Assembly (NCBI RefSeq): GCF_042651785.1
Contig: NZ_JBHSEC010000006.1
Location: 48,610 to 112,609 of the forward strand
Origin: Chungangia koreensis
GTDB taxonomy: Bacteria; Bacillota; Bacilli; Bacillales_A; Planococcaceae
Direction of reading: 5' to 3'
DNA: 64,000 nt
Under the pieces are notes generated by a model, which saw only the letters and a list, made by a program, of their open reading frames with translations, searched no databases and was not told the origin of the DNA. Numbering within the stretch: the stretch's first letter is position 1; every line of letters begins with the position of its first letter. The translations under genes and the position numbers were made by a program. Shown here in pieces: positions 1 to 9,212 of this stretch.

Positions 1-26
1 TACTCAAACAATTTCCGTCCAATCAA

Positions 27-1454
27 TTAATAGAAGAAAATATCTTCCCGATAGTTTTGCTTTAAGTCGTTTTCCAAGAAGTTCAGGAATCTCACCATGA
101 TAATGGAAGCTTCTGCGCGGGTGATCGGCTGATCCGGATTGAAGCGGCCGTTACGGTCACCTTGGATGAGTCCGATTTCAGTGGAAACATAGACTGCATC
201 CTTACCCCATGCTGGAATCTTTCCGTTGTCCGTAAAGTTCAATTTATAACCTGGTGTCGGTGCACGGCCTTCCATTCCCAATGAACGCATCATGATGGCA
301 ACCGCCTGCATGCGGGTAATAGGTCCGTCCGGTACGAATTTGTCCGGTGTGACACCGTTGATAACCCCTTTTTCCACCGCACTCTGGATGTATCGGTAAT
401 TCGGGTCTTTTATACTGACATCTTTGAAGATCGACTTCGTTGCAGTCTTCTTCGGTTCTTCCAATACGCGAAGGTCCACTCCTCTTAACACTCCGACTGC
501 AAATTGATAGCGGGTCATCGGTGTGTTCGGAGAGAAAAACTGGGAGGACTCATCGTAAATCCCCAAGGAGTACAGCTTTTCGATATCCTCTCTCGCACTG
601 GAGTATGTTAAATCACGGAACTTCGGTACAATTAGTCGTTCAATCTTTGGCGTCATTTCTTGGGATAGCTTGATCTTCCCTTTTGACCCGTATTGTAAAT
701 CATACGTGTACTCACTCACCATATTGGAAGTGCTGATCACTGCATGGCCTCCCTTAAAACTTGAAAGGTCCGGCTCATTCGGCTCATATTCCAACACACG
801 CGATTTGCTGTCGGATACTTTGCTCGTCACAAAGCCTTCTCGGCCGCTCGCTGTCACGATGTGGTGTTCCATGATTTGAGTTTCTGTCGCACCCCAGAAG
901 TTTTCATAGCCCATCGTGCGGCCAGTCAAATTCACCGTTAACAGCTCTTCAGACTTCGTGGCACGATTGGCGACTTTATAAATCTTCCGCGCGATGACAT
1001 TTCCAGAATAATAATCGGAAGCTGGACGATGATCGCTGACTACCCCTTTTGAAAATTGATAATCATCGAGGGTGTAAGTCCAGTCTTTGCCGATCGTCAC
1101 TTTCTCGGTATAACTTTTCACGGACGTTTGGGAAGTGGATTGTCCTTTATCCGCATGGTCATCCACTTCAGTCGTATAAACTACGCTGCGTGTCAGCTTA
1201 TCACCAGCTGCACTCGAGAGAGTAAACTTATACGTCGTCGTGATCGTGCCCCTGCTTTCCCTCTCTGTCACGGTTGCCTTTCCCTTGAAATTAATAGGAT
1301 ACCCCGTTAAGAAGAACACTTCCTCATATTCATATTCATTCGCCACGCCGCCGTAGTAATCCAAAGGCTTCGCTTCAGCTTTGGGTGAAACTAAAAACAA
1401 TGCTATTACCATTAATCCAACTAAAACTACTTTATTACCTATTCGATTCATCAT
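27..1454 (-). CDS. SLH-domain surface protein, C-terminal SLH repeats
   Basis: Secreted wall-associated protein of 475 residues; specific function not recognised. Residues 1-28 form a signal peptide ending in SPKAEA. The middle (about 30-275) is rich in beta-forming and charged residues and matches no family I know. Three SLH repeats fill the C-terminus at roughly 278-325, 342-394 and 406-457, each with the usual pattern of an FxD-type opening, an acidic turn (PDQPITRAE, PDGPITRMQ) and a hydrophobic helix. SLH domains bind pyruvylated secondary wall polysaccharide, for which csaB is present at 55589. The start is the first of two adjacent ATGs, about 10 nt after AAAGGATGAT. It follows the 1482-3095 gene by 27 bp, so the two are probably co-transcribed and may work together (inference). 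Confidence 0.85.
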   Translation of the reverse strand: MMNRIGNKVVLVGLMVIALFLVSPKAEAKPLDYYGGVANEYEYEEVFFLTGYPINFKGKATVTERESRGTITTTYKFTLSSAAGDKLTRSVVYTTEVDDHADKGQSTSQTSVKSYTEKVTIGKDWTYTLDDYQFSKGVVSDHRPASDYYSGNVIARKIYKVANRATKSEELLTVNLTGRTMGYENFWGATETQIMEHHIVTASGREGFVTSKVSDSKSRVLEYEPNEPDLSSFKGGHAVISTSNMVSEYTYDLQYGSKGKIKLSQEMTPKIERLIVPKFRDLTYSSAREDIEKLYSLGIYDESSQFFSPNTPMTRYQFAVGVLRGVDLRVLEEPKKTATKSIFKDVSIKDPNYRYIQSAVEKGVINGVTPDKFVPDGPITRMQAVAIMMRSLGMEGRAPTPGYKLNFTDNGKIPAWGKDAVYVSTEIGLIQGDRNGRFNPDQPITRAEASIIMVRFLNFLENDLKQNYREDIFFY

Positions 1455-1481
1455 GCTGTCTCATATCATCCTTTCATCCAA

Positions 1482-3095
1482 TCAGTCCACTAACAGGAAG
1501 CGTCCTGTTCCATACGATTCATGCAAGAGATACACACGGTCGCCTTCTTCAATGTCATCTACCGTTATTACTTTGCCATCCTTGATGATCATGGCATCTC
1601 CGATATTCATATAAGTCAACATTGATGCGTTGCTCCATGCGCTGTTCTTCCATTCGCTCACATTTCGCACGTCAATGTAGTCCGTGTAATAGTTCCAGTA
1701 TGTAGAATCGACGACACCAACTGACACACGGGAAGCGGATGGAATACTCCAGCCAGTCAGCTGAGCAGCAATTAATTGCCCTTCAGCAACGTAGAAGTAG
1801 CCCCATTGGTTGTTATAATTCTTCAAATCCACTGCTTGCATCGGGGCATTATAGTAATTCCGTACGGCTGACGTGTCGTTACTATAGGAGAAACTCCGGT
1901 CTGTCACGTTTTGCCACTTATTGTAAGATAGCTGTTTAACACCTTTTAACTTTACTGTATATGGATCAGCCGAACTGATTTGTCCGTAATAGAGTGAATG
2001 TGCAGCCAAATTCGGACTTTGGAATCCGTCGTTCGTGTAGTCGATCACCATAGCTGTTTCACTGTAACGGGCACCATCGGTTACAACGAATGAAGTACCA
2101 AGACCCAACAGACTATCCGGACTGATTAACCGTCCATTCCGAATTAAGATGGTTCCATCATGAAATGGCACATACCCAACATTTCGTACATACACCGATT
2201 GATAGCTCGTGAATGGCAGCACCCCATAATACGACCGCTCATTCGCTTTTTTGATGACCATCTTTTCGATAACTTCATTCCCGAACTTTTCTACCGTTAC
2301 ATAGTAGACTTCGTGTCCCTTATATTTTCGTAGCTGTTCATGATTGATTTTCAGATTCCCGTAGTAGATTGGAATATCTTTTGAATAGGCATAGCTGTTG
2401 TTAGTCGAATACGTACTAAACCATCCCCAATTCCGATACACCTTTTCGTCCTTCACGACGAGTTTATTCGTGGTAGGCTCAATCTGCTGAATCGTTCCCT
2501 TATACAGATTCGTGATTTTGACTCCGTCTTCTTGAATATCCAGCCTGCTAATCGTCGTGGAGTTCGTACCCGTGACGGAGAATTTCACTCTATCCCCTTC
2601 GAAAAGGGCACCTAAAGTCACTTTTGAGTTTCCTTTATAAATCAAACTCTTTGATGATAAAACATATGTACTCGTCTTGCCATTCGATAATTTAACTGAA
2701 ATCGATTGTCCATAACGGTCAACCTTGCTAACTAATCCGTCGATTTTCGTCCCTTGAGTAATGGATCCGCCTGGTTGAGTAGCTGAAAATCCGCGTAATG
2801 CCTTCACACGGTTTTTCTCCACATCCGCTTCAAGCTTCATCCCCAACTTGAACGCATCAAGTTTCGTAGAAATGCCATCGACCGAAAGCTTTGTATATTT
2901 GTCGATCGCATATTTCACATTCTTGCCTTGGGAATTCTTAATCGTAACCGTGTTTTTATCCACTTGGATATCCTTGTACTGAACACTGACAAACGTACCT
3001 TTTACAGTAGTACTTGCCAACACAGCACTATGGCCGAAGAAGATTAATAAAATGGATAAAAACATAATCAGACCAATGAATCGTCTCTGTCTCAC
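1482..3095 (-). CDS. secreted beta-rich protein of unknown function, partner of the downstream SLH protein
   Basis: I do not recognise this 537-residue protein. A hydrophobic N-terminus (about residues 5-27, ending SAVLAS) is a likely signal peptide. The body has several short beta-rich segments of a recurring type: a phrase such as KGTFVSVQ, GLVSKVD or KGTIQQIEP, then a segment with V/T/K strands, then a statement of size such as GALFEGDRVKF or DIEEGDRVYL. These look like small beta-barrel repeats of the kind found in many secreted Bacillales proteins (inference). No SLH repeat, LPXTG motif or catalytic motif is visible, so retention at the surface might depend on the SLH protein encoded 27 bp downstream. 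The GTG start is 8 nt after a GGGGGG run, and an ATG in another frame lies just upstream. Aromatic residues (Tyr, Trp) are frequent in the C-terminal half. Confidence 0.75.
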   Translation of the reverse strand: MRQRRFIGLIMFLSILLIFFGHSAVLASTTVKGTFVSVQYKDIQVDKNTVTIKNSQGKNVKYAIDKYTKLSVDGISTKLDAFKLGMKLEADVEKNRVKALRGFSATQPGGSITQGTKIDGLVSKVDRYGQSISVKLSNGKTSTYVLSSKSLIYKGNSKVTLGALFEGDRVKFSVTGTNSTTISRLDIQEDGVKITNLYKGTIQQIEPTTNKLVVKDEKVYRNWGWFSTYSTNNSYAYSKDIPIYYGNLKINHEQLRKYKGHEVYYVTVEKFGNEVIEKMVIKKANERSYYGVLPFTSYQSVYVRNVGYVPFHDGTILIRNGRLISPDSLLGLGTSFVVTDGARYSETAMVIDYTNDGFQSPNLAAHSLYYGQISSADPYTVKLKGVKQLSYNKWQNVTDRSFSYSNDTSAVRNYYNAPMQAVDLKNYNNQWGYFYVAEGQLIAAQLTGWSIPSASRVSVGVVDSTYWNYYTDYIDVRNVSEWKNSAWSNASMLTYMNIGDAMIIKDGKVITVDDIEEGDRVYLLHESYGTGRFLLVD

Positions 3096-3318
3096 TCATC
3101 CTGCCCCCCAACTATTTCAAAACCGTTACTACTTATATCGGCTTCAATCGGGCTCGATGAAGGGAAATGTGGAAATTCATTAGGAAAAAGGAGCTACCGA
3201 TTTTGTTATCATGTTCCAAAGGTCGCCTCTATTCAAAAAATGAATCAAGAAGTTTTCAGGTAATCGACACGTATGTAGTAGTAGTCCACAAAATTCCCAG
3301 ACATCCACCCTTCCCAAC
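3096..3318. other. intergenic region between two minus-strand units
   Basis: This spacer separates the nucleotidase terminator from the 1482-3095 gene and should hold that gene's promoter. I see no convincing -35/-10 pair and no coding sequence. It is AT-rich with no repeats. Confidence 0.4.
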
Positions 3319-3353
3319 AAAAAAACAGCCGGGTAGTCTCAATGACTCCCGGC
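3319..3353 (-). terminator. rho-independent terminator of the SLH nucleotidase gene
   Basis: Read on the minus strand, a 10-bp GC-rich stem (GCCGGGAGTC pairing with GACTACCCGGC, one bulged base) with a 5-nt loop at 3328-3353 is followed by TGTTTTTTT. It lies 20 bp beyond the stop codon of the 3373-5727 gene. Confidence 0.85.
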
Positions 3354-3372
3354 CGTTTTCAATTCCACTCTC

Positions 3373-5727
3373 TTATTTCAATGAGTACTTGCCAAATCCA
3401 TCTGTACCTTCACCGATGAATTTGATGTTGCTGTCTGCCGGCAAGACGTCGACTGCTTTCTTCGATGATTCGAAGACTACGTTTGTGCCTGCAGGAAGTT
3501 TTGCAAATTTCCAGTTGCCGTCAGCGGATGGGTCGATTGTTTTCTCTTCTAAGATGTAATCGATGATTGCTTGACGGTTTTCATCCGGATACACTTCAAC
3601 ATATGTGTTGTTACGTACGCCTGGGAATGTTCCGTTTGCACGGTAGTTGTTTGTTGCCACGATGAATTCTTGCTTCGGATTAATCGGCTTGCCATCAAAT
3701 TGCAAGTTCACGATACGGGAAGCTTTTTCATTTACCAAGTTACCATCTGGATCATACTTCGCCGGCTGTGTTACATCGATTTCGTACGTGACGCCATCAA
3801 TGACGTCGTAGTTATATGAACGGAAATCTGTGTTGATCAATTGTTGTTCGCCTGTTTTTGCCGGGTCGATCTGATTGAATTGACCAGCTGACATTTCAAG
3901 CCATTCTTTCACGTCAGCGCCTGTTACTTTCAGAATTGCAAGCGTGTTGTCATACAAATAAAGGTCAGCTACGTTTTTAATTGCCAATTCGCCTTTCGGA
4001 ACGAATGTGTAGTAATCAGGATCGCTGCGTGTACCTGCTTTAAACGGTGCGCCTGCTGAAAGGACTGCAAGGTTTTCATTCGCAGTTCCTTTGATTTTAT
4101 TTTGAACATATGCTTTTTGTGCATCTGTTACGATTTGGATTGATGGGTCATCTTGAACTTGTGAGAAGTAGCTATGGATATCAGCAGTTGTTTCACCGAC
4201 TGCCTGACGAACATATTTGATCGTCCCTTCATGTGCATCCTTCACTGCCTTAACAATTGAAGCATCCACATCAGAAGCATCCTTCGCTATTGCACGAACT
4301 TCTGCTTGAGAGCTTACAACATCCCACTCTTTGCCTTTTTGCTTCAACTTCAAGTCAATAACTCCTAAGTGGCTGCCATATTTACCAGGCATAACAATCG
4401 GAACACCATTCATTGTGCCTTTTTCAACATCGACGTTAGTCAATGCAGCGTTGACTTTACCTGGGAATACGCTGTGCGCATGTCCGGTAATAATCGCGTC
4501 AACACCTTTTACTTTAGACAGTAAGTATGTTACATCCTCTTCGCCCTCTTCGTGAGTCGCATCGCCGAATCCGGAGTGAGAAAGAACGACAATGACATCA
4601 GCACCTGCTTTTTCCATTTGAGCAACTGCAGATTCTACCGCCTTCACGGAGTCATCAACTGTCACTTTACCTTCCAAGTGAGACTTGTCCCACTTCAAGA
4701 TTTGAGGAGGAACGATTCCTGTAACACCTACTTGGATTGTCGATTTCTTCCCTTTGGAATCCACTACATCCTTCTCGATCATGACAAATGGATCATACTT
4801 AAAGTTACCAGTCTTCGCATCACGGATGTTAGCATTTACGTAAGGGAAGTCTGCATCATCCATCACTTCGTCCAAATAGTCGAGACCATAGTTGAACTCA
4901 TGGTTACCAAGAGTCGCACCATCATATCCTAACAATTCCATTACTGTTACAGAAGGATGTTCTTCCCCATCTTCCAATTTATCTACTGCTTGTTTGTAAG
5001 AACCGAGTGGAGTACCTTGGATGGAATCTCCGTTATCAAACAGCAATGTGTTTGAAACTTCTTTACGTGCTTGTTTGATCAATGTTGCGGTCTTAGCTAA
5101 TCCAAGCCCTTGTGTTTCCACATCTTTATAATAGTCATAGTTTACGATATTCGTATGGATATCCGAAGTTCCCAAAATCCGTAGAGACACTAATGGTTGG
5201 GAATTCTTGAACTCTTGCAAGAAACGTTCCAATACTTTTTGCATTTCGTGCTTGCTGATGATGTTTTGAGGATTAATCGTTTTGTTCGTGTGGCCTTTCA
5301 ATAGACCTAAGCCGACTGCCTTAGATAACTCATCGCGGCTCGACTTGCCGATTTTGTTGCTGTCCTTGAATTGCTTCAACACGTCTTCAGAGAACGACTT
5401 GTCCGACTCGATACCGCGAGTTGTAATAACAAATGCATGTTCACGGGTAATCTTGTCATTTGGTGCAAACTTCGTCGGCGTCTTCCCTTCGATTAACTTC
5501 AGTTCAATCGCCTTTTCGATGTACGGCTTAAGTGAAGCCGGCACATCTGTGAACTTCACTGACTTTCCAGTGCCAAGTTCAACCCCCATTTGTTCAATTA
5601 ATTCTTTAACAAACTCTCCGCGCGTTACACCTGAATCTTTCGGTGCAGCTAAACCAGCGCCAGCGACACCACTCGTCGCTAAGGATAGCGCCAAAACAGA
5701 TGCCGAAACCTTCTTCCACATATGCAT
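3373..5727 (-). CDS. SLH-anchored 5'-nucleotidase / 2',3'-cyclic phosphodiesterase family enzyme
   Basis: A 784-residue exported metallophosphoesterase held at the wall by N-terminal SLH repeats. Residues 1-28 are a signal peptide (ends GLAAPKD). SLH-type repeats occupy about 32-170, with the acidic turns PNDKITREH and PQNIISKHE. The two-metal phosphoesterase domain follows with the family signatures TSDIHTN, DNGDSIQG, LGNHEFN, LSHSGFGD and ITGHAHSVFPGK. The 5'-nucleotidase C-terminal domain then carries NLAVLSAGAPFKAGTR and YTFVPKGEL. Such enzymes hydrolyse extracellular nucleotides or cyclic nucleotides to nucleosides and phosphate, so a role in phosphate or nucleoside scavenging outside the membrane is likely. 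The ATG is 9 nt after GGGGG, and a second ATG two codons later is possible. Its own terminator suggests a single-gene transcript. Confidence 0.92.
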   Translation of the reverse strand: MHMWKKVSASVLALSLATSGVAGAGLAAPKDSGVTRGEFVKELIEQMGVELGTGKSVKFTDVPASLKPYIEKAIELKLIEGKTPTKFAPNDKITREHAFVITTRGIESDKSFSEDVLKQFKDSNKIGKSSRDELSKAVGLGLLKGHTNKTINPQNIISKHEMQKVLERFLQEFKNSQPLVSLRILGTSDIHTNIVNYDYYKDVETQGLGLAKTATLIKQARKEVSNTLLFDNGDSIQGTPLGSYKQAVDKLEDGEEHPSVTVMELLGYDGATLGNHEFNYGLDYLDEVMDDADFPYVNANIRDAKTGNFKYDPFVMIEKDVVDSKGKKSTIQVGVTGIVPPQILKWDKSHLEGKVTVDDSVKAVESAVAQMEKAGADVIVVLSHSGFGDATHEEGEEDVTYLLSKVKGVDAIITGHAHSVFPGKVNAALTNVDVEKGTMNGVPIVMPGKYGSHLGVIDLKLKQKGKEWDVVSSQAEVRAIAKDASDVDASIVKAVKDAHEGTIKYVRQAVGETTADIHSYFSQVQDDPSIQIVTDAQKAYVQNKIKGTANENLAVLSAGAPFKAGTRSDPDYYTFVPKGELAIKNVADLYLYDNTLAILKVTGADVKEWLEMSAGQFNQIDPAKTGEQQLINTDFRSYNYDVIDGVTYEIDVTQPAKYDPDGNLVNEKASRIVNLQFDGKPINPKQEFIVATNNYRANGTFPGVRNNTYVEVYPDENRQAIIDYILEEKTIDPSADGNWKFAKLPAGTNVVFESSKKAVDVLPADSNIKFIGEGTDGFGKYSLK

Positions 5728-5843
5728 GTGTTAGAACCCCCAATAATTGAAATTTTAAATCATTTATATTATAGCAAATGGTTGTTTAATAGATAGTAGG
5801 ACTTTGTAAACGTTTTCTTTCATTTTCGTAAAAATTTCTTACA

Positions 5844-5881
5844 TAAAAAAGCCAGCTTGTTTATCTTAAACGAACTGACTT
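5844..5881 (-). terminator. rho-independent terminator of the small SLH gene
   Basis: On the minus strand a 14-bp stem with G-U pairs (AGTCAGTTCGTTTA with TAAACAAGCTGGCT) and a 3-nt loop runs into TTTTTT. It begins at the stop codon end of the 5890-6528 gene. Confidence 0.8.
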
Positions 5882-5889
5882 TCATTAAC

Positions 5890-6528
5890 TTATTGATTCT
5901 TCCCTCTCGACATCTCGGCACGATATAAGAACATCGCCATTTGGCCACGATCGACAAAGTTATTAGGAGAGTATTGATCTTCTGATGTTCCCGAAGCGAT
6001 ATTTCGATCAATGAGTCCTTGAAGATAAGGAGCATAATATGCGTTTGCATCTACATCTTTAAACTTTCCTGATTTCCAAGGTTGCCTTTCAATCTGGTAT
6101 GCATGAGCGATCAGTTTCGCCATTTGTCCTCGTTGGAGTTTGTCAGTCACGCCAAATGTACCATCACCATAACCATCCATTAGTCCGTGATACTTCAATA
6201 CAGCAATATACGGATAAAATTCATGATCGGTAGGTACATCACTGAAGTTGGGATTTGGAACTTTTTCACCGGGATCCAAATTGATAGCACGGACCACCAT
6301 CTTGGCAGCTTGTCCGCGTGTCACTTCATCATACGGTCGAAATGTCCCATCGTTAAAACCATGGATGACTTCTGATTCATGGAGCCCCATTACTGCTTCA
6401 TAAGACTTCATACTTGGGTTCATATCACTATAAGGAGATTCTTGCGCTAAAACATTTGACCCCAAAAATGTACTAATTATTAATCCGAAAACTGCGACAA
6501 CAGACAAAAGTCTTACTCTCTTACCCAT
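5890..6528 (-). CDS. small secreted protein made almost only of three SLH repeats
   Basis: A 212-residue protein with a signal peptide (residues 1-29, ends NVLAQ) and three complete SLH repeats covering almost all of the rest: around 35-85 (DGTFRPYDEVTRGQAA), 97-147 (DGTFGVTDKLQRGQMA) and 160-208 (YSPNNFVDRGQMAMFLYRAE). There is no room for an effector domain. It may act as a wall-bound spacer, a competitor for SLH sites, or an adaptor for other SLH proteins (inference). The ATG at 6528 is preferred because GGAGG stands 8 nt upstream; a longer reading from 6543 lacks a ribosome site. The repeats closely resemble those of the 18551-21976 protein, for example the phrase DRGQMAMF. Confidence 0.88.
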   Translation of the reverse strand: MGKRVRLLSVVAVFGLIISTFLGSNVLAQESPYSDMNPSMKSYEAVMGLHESEVIHGFNDGTFRPYDEVTRGQAAKMVVRAINLDPGEKVPNPNFSDVPTDHEFYPYIAVLKYHGLMDGYGDGTFGVTDKLQRGQMAKLIAHAYQIERQPWKSGKFKDVDANAYYAPYLQGLIDRNIASGTSEDQYSPNNFVDRGQMAMFLYRAEMSRGKNQ

Positions 6529-6682
6529 TTCAACTTCCTCCATTCATTTAAGTAGGTATCCACTACTATAAATAGACAGAGTCAGCTATGCCAAAACCTA
6601 TAAAACTATAAAATACGACAAAGGTAGTATGCACTAAGAACAGACTACCCGTTTCAATCACATTGCGGCACCTCTCAACCCC

Positions 6683-7615
6683 TTAAACCCATCCAACAAC
6701 AAAAATCATCACAGGTATTGTCACTAATCCTAATAAAATGGAGATAGCCGTCATCAACGCGCCACTTTCAGCATCTGCAGAATACTTAGCAAAAAGAACA
6801 GATGTTAACGTCAACGTTGGCATCATCGCCTGAATGATGATTGTTTGAGACATCGTTCCATCCATAGCCGTAAAACCTAACATTAATGCGACAATCAAAG
6901 GCAAGATAATGAGTTTGATGGTAAGTGGAAGCCAGAGCGTTTTCTTGACCTTTTCAAAATTGGTGACCTTCAGATTCATGATTAAGAAGCCGATGTAGAA
7001 CATAGCCAACGGGGCAGCGAGCGCAGCCAATCGGTCAAAAAGGTCGATGAAAAGTACTGGCGGTCGTAATTGAAAGTAGGAGAGCAACAACCCTACTACT
7101 ATGGCAATGATCGGTAGATTGATCATCGCTTTGAGTGTACCTATTCCAGACTGTTTTCCCCGTTGCAAGAGCATGACAGCAACGGTCCAAATGGTGAAAT
7201 CGACTCCAGCGTCGAAGATTGCCGCATATAACGCTCCTTCTGGACCTAATAACACAGCACATAGCGGTATGCCGATAAAAGCAGTATTCCCCAGCCCTGC
7301 TACAATTCCGATTTCTGCTCGACGTAACCGATCTTCGATGAAAAATGAAGAGCCAAACCAGCCAAGAAAAATACCCACTACATTAATAATTACGGATAGA
7401 GCAAATACAACCATCATATTCTTGAACAATCGATCATCCATTTCAACATGGAAAATACTTGAAAGAATGATGCACGGCATAGCTACATTGAAGATTAGAC
7501 TTATGAACATCCGCTGAGTATCGCCAGTTAAAGGTGTCCATCTTGAGAGAATCGCTCCGATGGCGATCATAATAGCGATTAATGAAATTGAGCTAACAAC
7601 AGCCATTTGTTCCAT
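6683..7615 (-). CDS. AEC (auxin efflux carrier) family permease
   Basis: A 310-residue integral membrane protein with about ten hydrophobic segments in two five-helix halves, the usual size and shape of the AEC family. These carriers move small organic acids such as malate or malonate, or related compounds; the substrate here is unknown. The internal phrase GLGNTAFIGIPL near residue 105 and the C-terminal helix bundle MMPTLTLTSVLFAKY are typical family regions. The start is ATG at 7615, 9 nt after GGAGGT; an in-frame ATG 18 codons upstream lacks a ribosome site and would add a charged tail. It is the last gene after a GntR regulator, amidase and TRAP transporter in the same direction, 119 bp after the regulator, so it may handle the same substrate or its product (inference). 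Confidence 0.85.
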   Translation of the reverse strand: MEQMAVVSSISLIAIMIAIGAILSRWTPLTGDTQRMFISLIFNVAMPCIILSSIFHVEMDDRLFKNMMVVFALSVIINVVGIFLGWFGSSFFIEDRLRRAEIGIVAGLGNTAFIGIPLCAVLLGPEGALYAAIFDAGVDFTIWTVAVMLLQRGKQSGIGTLKAMINLPIIAIVVGLLLSYFQLRPPVLFIDLFDRLAALAAPLAMFYIGFLIMNLKVTNFEKVKKTLWLPLTIKLIILPLIVALMLGFTAMDGTMSQTIIIQAMMPTLTLTSVLFAKYSADAESGALMTAISILLGLVTIPVMIFVVGWV

Positions 7616-7734
7616 TTGCCACTCACCTCCCTCTCTTTCTCCTTCAAAAAAGAACCTGTGCCTTTTCATTGGTTAAGGGGGACTACCAAACTAAACCCTT
7701 TTTCCTCAGAAACTACACAGATTCTCTCACTCAA

Positions 7735-8370
7735 CTATCTAAAATAGAAATCTCGGCCACCTAAAACATGTCGCTCCAATGCTTTTACAGCTCCATTGAA
7801 ATCTTTTTGTACCAACAAAGCATTAATTTCCTCATGCTCTTGTATAGATTTCTTGAGCCGGAATGTTTCACGATTGAACACTTTCATCCCGTGCTGAATC
7901 AGCCTGTCGCTAATATTATTCAGTGTTCGGACAAAGTGATGATTATCATAAATCTTTAAAAAGGATTCATGATACTCTAAATCGAGCTTCAAAAACTCGT
8001 ATACATCCAATCGTTCAACTGCATCCTTCTGCAGCTCCACATTCGCCTTCAAATCAGCTATGTGCCGATCAGTCAATAATTCAGCAATCCGCTCCATCGA
8101 ATAGACCTCAATTGCCACTCGGACATGCATGAGGTCACTCGCTTCCTTTAACGTAATTTCCTTAATATACACTCCACGCTTCGGGATAATTTCAAGGAAT
8201 TCCTCATTTTGAAGACGTTGAAGTGCTTCACGGATCGGCGTCCTGCTCATCTGGAGAGTATCGACAAGTTCATTCTCAGAAATGACCCTTCCCTCGAGTT
8301 CACCCATAATGAGCAACTTTTTTATTTTTTCATATGCAATTTCTTTCAAGTACATCTTCGTTGTGGTCAT
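7735..8370 (-). CDS. GntR-family transcription regulator (FCD/FadR-type ligand domain)
   Basis: A 211-residue regulator. Residues 1-70 form the winged helix of the GntR family (ENELVDTLQMSRTPIREAL is the recognition region, and the wing follows with RGVYIKEI). Residues about 77-211 are all-helical, as in FCD ligand-binding domains, with metal- or ligand-binding-type His and Asp residues (DLEYHESFLKIYDNHHF, EHEEINALL). FCD regulators usually sense an organic acid and repress the operon they sit in. It lies 17 bp beyond the amidase gene, inside the rraA-dct cluster. A perfect 12-bp palindrome in the promoter of that cluster (12731-12742) is the obvious candidate operator. The ribosome site before the ATG is weak (TTGGTG), consistent with low expression. 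Confidence 0.92.
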   Translation of the reverse strand: MTTTKMYLKEIAYEKIKKLLIMGELEGRVISENELVDTLQMSRTPIREALQRLQNEEFLEIIPKRGVYIKEITLKEASDLMHVRVAIEVYSMERIAELLTDRHIADLKANVELQKDAVERLDVYEFLKLDLEYHESFLKIYDNHHFVRTLNNISDRLIQHGMKVFNRETFRLKKSIQEHEEINALLVQKDFNGAVKALERHVLGGRDFYFR

Positions 8371-8386
8371 TTAAACACCAACTATC

Positions 8387-9193
8387 TTAATAATACTGAG
8401 GTTTGCGGTGAGTAAGGCAAGGAATACTCTCCCTTGCACTCTTTACCCGTTCTTCCTCCAGTTCCGCATAGATGACGCCTTCTTTTTCGGGTGCTCTTGC
8501 TACGACCGTTCCCCATGGATCGATGATCATACTGTTTCCGTAGCAAACTTTACCCGGCAAATGGCTGCCAATCTGTCCTGCTGCTATAACATAGCATTGG
8601 TTCTCGATTGCACGAGCTCGTAATAGTGTTTCCCAGTGAAGCATTCCCGTATATTGAGTAAACGCCGCCGGAAGAAATAGAATATTACAGCCTTCCAATG
8701 CATACTTCCTAAACAATTCCGGGAATCTCAAATCATAGCAGATGGCCATTCCAGCCTTACCAAACGGCAGTTCCACCATTTCGGACGAATCCCCGCCTTC
8801 GATACTGTTCGATTCCATATAGGAAGAGACTCCATTGATAGCAATGTCAAATAAATGAATTTTATGGTACTTCCCTATTATTTTACCATTTGGAGCGATT
8901 ACAAGGCTCGTATTATATGATTTTTGCTCCGAATGCTTTTCGATCATACTACCAGCGTGGATATAAATTTCGTTTTGTTTAGCCAAGTCGCTTAATAGCT
9001 CTACAGTTTGGCCATTTGCAATTTCTTCTGCGTTCGCCAGTTTCCCCGCCTCTTCGCCCATATAGTTGAAGTATTCCGGCAAGGAAACAAGAGTTGCTCC
9101 GTTGTCAGCCGCCTGGCGAATGAAGCCCTCAGCCTTTTGTAGATTTTCTTCTTTATTCGACTTTGTATTCATTTGAACAACTGCAACTTTCAT
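8387..9193 (-). CDS. carbon-nitrogen hydrolase (nitrilase superfamily amidase)
   Basis: A 268-residue cytosolic enzyme of the Nit/omega-amidase branch. The catalytic Glu-Lys-Cys set is visible: E40 in SLPEYF, K111 in YHKIHLFD and C152 in AICYDLRFPELF. Length and motifs fit amidases that open simple acyl amides, such as omega-amidases and deaminated glutathione amidase; a true nitrilase is less likely. The ATG at 9193 follows AAAGGG by 9 nt, while a GTG three codons earlier is too close to that site. It lies between a TRAP permease gene (20 bp) and a GntR gene (17 bp). That placement suggests it acts on the imported compound, releasing ammonia and an acid that could enter the RraA-like step (inference). 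Confidence 0.9.
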   Translation of the reverse strand: MKVAVVQMNTKSNKEENLQKAEGFIRQAADNGATLVSLPEYFNYMGEEAGKLANAEEIANGQTVELLSDLAKQNEIYIHAGSMIEKHSEQKSYNTSLVIAPNGKIIGKYHKIHLFDIAINGVSSYMESNSIEGGDSSEMVELPFGKAGMAICYDLRFPELFRKYALEGCNILFLPAAFTQYTGMLHWETLLRARAIENQCYVIAAGQIGSHLPGKVCYGNSMIIDPWGTVVARAPEKEGVIYAELEEERVKSARESIPCLTHRKPQYY

Positions 9194-9212
9194 AGTCAAC
9201 ACCCTTTCGACG

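Noticed and set aside
5820..6050. Minus-strand reading frame of 76 codons
   Set aside because: It lies across the terminator and inside the small SLH gene in another frame, with no ribosome site.
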